The notes under the pieces are model-generated. The model worked only from the letters and a program-made list of their open reading frames with translations, was not told the origin of the DNA and ran no database searches. Made by a program: the position numbers and the translations under genes. 64,000 bases of DNA, taken from Aphis gossypii (Eukaryota > Arthropoda > Insecta > Hemiptera > Aphididae). Of this stretch, positions 60,163 through 64,000 are shown piece by piece. Within the stretch, counting starts at the first letter, position 1. Every line of letters starts with the position of its first letter. Where the stretch lies: contig NC_065532.1 in the NCBI RefSeq assembly GCF_020184175.1, positions 20,584,001-20,648,000 of the forward strand, in the 5' to 3' direction.

Positions 60163-60599
60163 TAAAAAATATATAACTTTATTTAATGCAGGTTGATAGG
60201 GTCATGCGTCCAGCTACATACCTGTTTAAAATATATTTATAACTAATTTATTCTATGTTTATTAAACAATTTTGACTATTATATAAAATAATTTTTAATG
60301 TTGTATTACCATTTTTATATGAGTAATCTCATCCTTTTTATTGAGATTTTTTTTATTATTATAAAGGGGTCTAGTTCCGATTCCACTGAATTACATGTAC
60401 GTTGATATGGTTAAAGTAACACTTCCTAATGTGGTTACTTTTTAAATTTTTTTTAAAGCTTAACATTGTGTACATTATACATAGATAACAAATTGTATAA
60501 TTAAGACGGAAAATTCAAGCAATAAAAAGTGAAAATAAACGGCACACGTGTGGCTTTCTCCGCTCACCCAACAAAACGATTACGATCTAATTTAATTCT
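60163..60599. other. Region downstream of NBAS
   Basis: AT-rich with no recognised gene. The stretch 60360-60440 (GGGGTCTAGTTCCGATTCCAC) is slightly richer and may belong to a repeat. Confidence 0.35.
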
Positions 60600-61200
60600 G
60601 TCTAGTAGATGATTTTAAAAGTGAAACTTTGTCTCATAAAGTTGAAGAAAAAATTTCAATCTTAGACAAAATAAAAAGCTCTTTCTAGATACATCTCAAC
60701 ATGAAGTACCTAGATAATTAATTATGTATTTATGTCTGTATACCATCCCCAAAATTTACAAAAAAAAAAATATGTTAGGAAAAAACCTTCAATTCAAGCT
60801 AAGTATTTGATTAAATGCGTAAAAGTGAAGGAAAAGATCCCGCTAATGATGGGGCTTTAACTAAATGATCCCTATTGATAACAAATCATAGACCATATTA
60901 AGAAAAGTCGAAGAATTAGCATAGAAAATGGGTAGAGAGCAGGTTAATTCCACTGATGGTTGGTTAAGTAGATGAAGAATAGACTAATAGATACATGATT
61001 AAATTAAAACGTGTGCGGGTTAAAAAAATAAGTGATTACAGTGCAAAATGTTCTAAAAAATTGATGAAATCCAATTCCATTGTAACAACGACAATTTGGA
61101 TAGTAACCCACCATTAACAATTAGTGAGGCTCAAAAATACGTTGAAATATTGTGATAGTTTTTCGTATAAGAGTGTAACAAAAATAGTCGAAAATGTACT
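60600..61200 (+). pseudogene. Degenerate pogo/Tigger-like transposase remnant
   Basis: Stop-riddled coding text on the plus strand preserves a CENP-B/Tigger-like order. First is a psq-type helix-turn-helix (LSHKVEEKISILDKIKSSF, ~60630-60690). Then comes the Tc5/CENP-B DNA-binding signature (STDGWLSR, ~60950; LKRVCG, ~61004). Then PPLTISEAQKYVEIL-like text (with TTA/ATT differences, ~61110-61155). At least six in-frame stops and shifts make it non-functional. The catalytic DDE core is not recognisable. Confidence 0.55.
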
Positions 61201-63059
61201 GGTAAGTATATAGGCGTATAAGTACCACAGTTTTTAGATACATGTGGTTATTTTAACAGAGGATACTGAACTCACGTTATTTCTAAAAAATATAAACTTC
61301 ATAACAATGATAGACAAAAAAAAACACACACATAATAATTAATAATTATTGTAAAACACTAAAATCAATAATATATTTCTTGCTCCTTTCAGAATCTAAA
61401 ATATTTTCTAAATTGATTCAAAACTTATGGTTTAATTATCACGCTTAAAATTTATTTTAAAACAAGATATTTTAAATTTAATATTAGTATATAAATTAAA
61501 TTAAAAAATTACAACTTAATAATACTTATATTTAGCACTCCACAAATTAACGATGTAATGATTACAACTGAAAATAATATCATAGTGTAATTTATCAACA
61601 TCAGTTTGATTTTAGATTATATTGTTTTTAGATGAAATTTATTTTTGAATTTTTTCAAATTACTATCTGTTAGCAATTAAAAATTTTTTCTGTACTTGTT
61701 AAAGTAATAGCACTGGCCACCGCGTTATCTAAAATTTGTCATCCTGCCACCGGGTGACTGTTCATTGAGATTTTGTTATAAGATATTTTTGGATACCGTT
61801 AGGTATATTGTTACAAAACTTTCAAATTAAAGTAGTTAAACAATAATAATAAATTGTTTGATATTTACTTTTTTATAAAAAGAATAAGAGTATGTTTTTA
61901 AAGGTCCTTAAATGTTATTTACACATTTTATGTTTTAATAAAATATGAAACAAAAATGATTAGGTACATAATACACATACACACAAACACTTAATGAGTA
62001 TTTTTTGTAGACATATTTTTTTTTACTTATCGTGCATTTTTCGTTTTAATTATTCAGATTATACGAATGACATTTATTATTTGTAATAAATACGAACGTA
62101 CTTACCTATTTTGTTGCATTTTACAGAATAATATTACAAAAGCATGGTTACTTTTGTTACTTTAATTGTTTTTCATTATTTAGTATTTTCAATACACATG
62201 GCAGGAGCATCCATATTTTGTAATACATGATTAAATAATGTACAAATTGTTTAAGGTCTTTAAGTTAAAAAAAAAATACCTAAGAATTATATTTTAAAAG
62301 CGTACTATATTTTATAAAAGAGAATTTTGGTTGTTTGTTTAAAAAAATTTAAATACCTAACTATTTGATGCTATACTGAATTAAAGTTTATTTGATATTT
62401 CGAGTTTCTGTATTTTATTTAAATTGTTTTATAACGGTAGATCAGTTGCGTAAACGTCATACTATCAATTTATGGTAATAGTTGCCTATTACACCAATAT
62501 AAAACATTTAGGAACTTAATCTTAATTAAAATTACCTACCTATTAATTTTAATTTTTTTCTATCTATAGTATTTATAATTGTGCTGTTATTGTGCATTTA
62601 ATAATAATGAAAATATATTTAAGGTTGTATTATACCATGTATTTTTATTTTTCAGTCATATGAAAAGCAGCATTATAAGCCATAATCATATCACAACGTA
62701 AATTATATACAAGTAATGAAAGTGATAACCTAGTTACAAACGGTTTCACATATTTTATTCACAATAGAACAATATCAAATGAAAATTCAAAAATGTTTTC
62801 TCTATATTACCTTTGTATGCTAAAAATACTTCTTCCTTTTTAAATTTTTTCTCCATATACCTACATAGATAAACATAAATAATTTATGATTATAATTCAA
62901 TAATTCATAATTTATATTTTGACTATTCTAATAGCCCAATCTCGTCCAGTGTTATATTAGTCTCCTATTGGTATTCTTTAAAGTGTTTGTAAAAATTATA
63001 CTTAAAAGATTAATGTCAATAGTACACAATGAAAAAAATGTTGATCGATGTATACTTTG
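61201..63059. other. AT-rich intergenic region
   Basis: No supported exon, RNA gene or bounded repeat on either strand. The stretch 61690-61770 (GCACTGGCCACCGCGTTATC, CCTGCCACCGGGTGACTG) is the only less AT-rich part. Confidence 0.35.
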
Positions 63060-63790
63060 ATTTTCGTTTTAATCATGTCATTTCCCAACAAATATACATC
63101 TTGCAATAAATTTATATGATCTAAGGTTATAACTTATAACTGTAAATACTTTAAATTTTCATCAAATGTTTATTTTAGTATTACCTATATATTGTTAAAA
63201 ATATCCCGGATGTTTTTGAGCTATTTTTAGACAACTGAAATTTTCGATTTTTTAAGTATTTTTTTCTCATGTCGATAAAAAAAATTTGAATCGCCAAAAA
63301 TCTTGAAAATTAAATACGTTTCTTATAAGTTGTTCTTATTGCAGTTAAAAGAATAAAAAATTGTTGGTCAACATTTTTTTTTTATAAGCGTTTAAAAATC
63401 AAATTTTCACGTAATATGTCAAAATCGCGAAAATTTTTAAGTAATTTTGTAGTTGAAAATTCATAAAATTTTTAGTATTTATATGGAAGGTTAAAAAACT
63501 CAAAAAAAAATTTTCCATAATTTTTTTTTCGAATAACTATAAAGAAAACTCGAGCATCATGATAGGAAAAAATGTTGTGAGTGTGAATTTTAAATTTTTA
63601 AAAAATTGCGCAATGAATGATTTATCCTCAAACGATTTTAAATACTTGATGTTATTCAAAAACTATAAGTCGCAGATACTCGAAAATTTCACCAGTTATT
63701 TAGATTGGCATTTTCTGTACATGATTTAATTTTCAAAATATTTCGCTTATTTTAAGGCTATTTATAAGCATGTGAAATATACGGTTTTTT
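63060..63790 (+). repeat. Partial copy of the 35-kb repeat family
   Basis: It contains, in the same order as 35580-36700, TTTTTGAGCTATTTTTAGAC (~63215), GTCGATAAAA, TCAAACGATTTTAAATAC (~63626), TATAAGTCGCAGATACTCG and ATTTAGATTGGCATTTTC. About one and a half ~550-bp units are present and more diverged than the central array. The right limit is unclear. Confidence 0.7.
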
Positions 63791-64000
63791 TTTAACTATT
63801 TACTATAAAAATGAGAGTTTTTCTTTAACATTCGATGTATTATTTTGCGCTATAATTTAGTTTCGATATTTTTAAATCGCTATTTTTCAATTGGAATTTT
63901 TTTTTCCCTTTTTCGCCTGGTTACCTACCCTCGGTAGAAAACTTATTTGGGGTCCTCACCTTAAGGACAAACGTAAAAGTTGAACAGAAGATATTACCTA
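63791..64000. other. Right edge of window
   Basis: A GC-richer stretch (TTTTTCGCCTGGTTACC, GGGGTCCTCACCTTAAGG) lies at 63908-63970. No frame or repeat boundary can be assigned before the window ends. Confidence 0.3.

Noticed and set aside
1..64000. tRNA, rRNA or telomeric (TTAGG)n repeats
   Set aside because: No cloverleaf with A/B boxes, rRNA core motif or TTAGG array was seen on either strand.

Overview
This is AT-rich eukaryotic DNA with short, regularly spliced exons, and it looks like an aphid (Hemiptera: Aphididae) nuclear genome. The grounds are very low GC, the TAGGTACCTA-type intergenic sequence common in aphids, insect-like conserved proteins, Jockey-like non-LTR retrotransposons and hAT-type MITEs. 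The species cannot be named from the sequence alone. There are no operons, CRISPR arrays, tRNAs or rRNAs that I can see.

Layout, left to right: a partial minus-strand gene of an uncharacterised family (1-852); a 14-exon MOV10/Armitage-type RNA helicase (+, 2108-7223) with an apparent one-base frameshift in exon 5; a hAT-type MITE with a perfect 8-bp target duplication (7732-8193); a solitary first exon of an acyl-CoA oxidase (9859-9987); a LINE 3' end, a broken THAP-domain gene and old transposon pieces (11-15.4 kb); proteasome assembly chaperone 4 (+, 16423-16827); proteasome subunit beta-7 (-, 18061-20069), divergent from the NatB catalytic subunit NAA20 (+, 20581-23074); the spliceosomal HAT-repeat protein crooked neck (-, 24026-27626); an intronless heat-inducible Hsp70 with strong heat-shock elements (+, 30304-32217).

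The second half holds a Jockey-like ORF1 remnant (33.7-34.9 kb), a 2.4-kb repeat with three internal ~550-bp units (34.9-37.3 kb), a chimaerin-type RhoGAP (+, 39244-42268), a three-domain dsRNA-binding protein of the Loquacious/TARBP2/R2D2 family (-, 44666-45682), and a 33-exon NBAS/Sec39 gene (+, 47429-60037). NBAS carries a second hAT-type MITE and an antisense LINE in its introns. The end is a decayed pogo/Tigger-like transposase and another copy of the 35-kb repeat.

Most genes are housekeeping. Two themes recur: protein quality control (PSMG4, PSMB7, Hsp70, with NAA20 acting on N-termini) and small-RNA biology (an Armitage/MOV10-type helicase and a Loqs/R2D2-like dsRNA-binding protein). 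I see no evidence that the clustering is functional, and I did not find a convincing new biological system. The most checkable items are the helicase frameshift, the complete MITEs, the non-GT donor in NBAS, the orphan acyl-CoA oxidase exon and the multi-copy 35-kb repeat family. Exon boundaries were drawn by hand from splice signals and reading phase, without transcripts.
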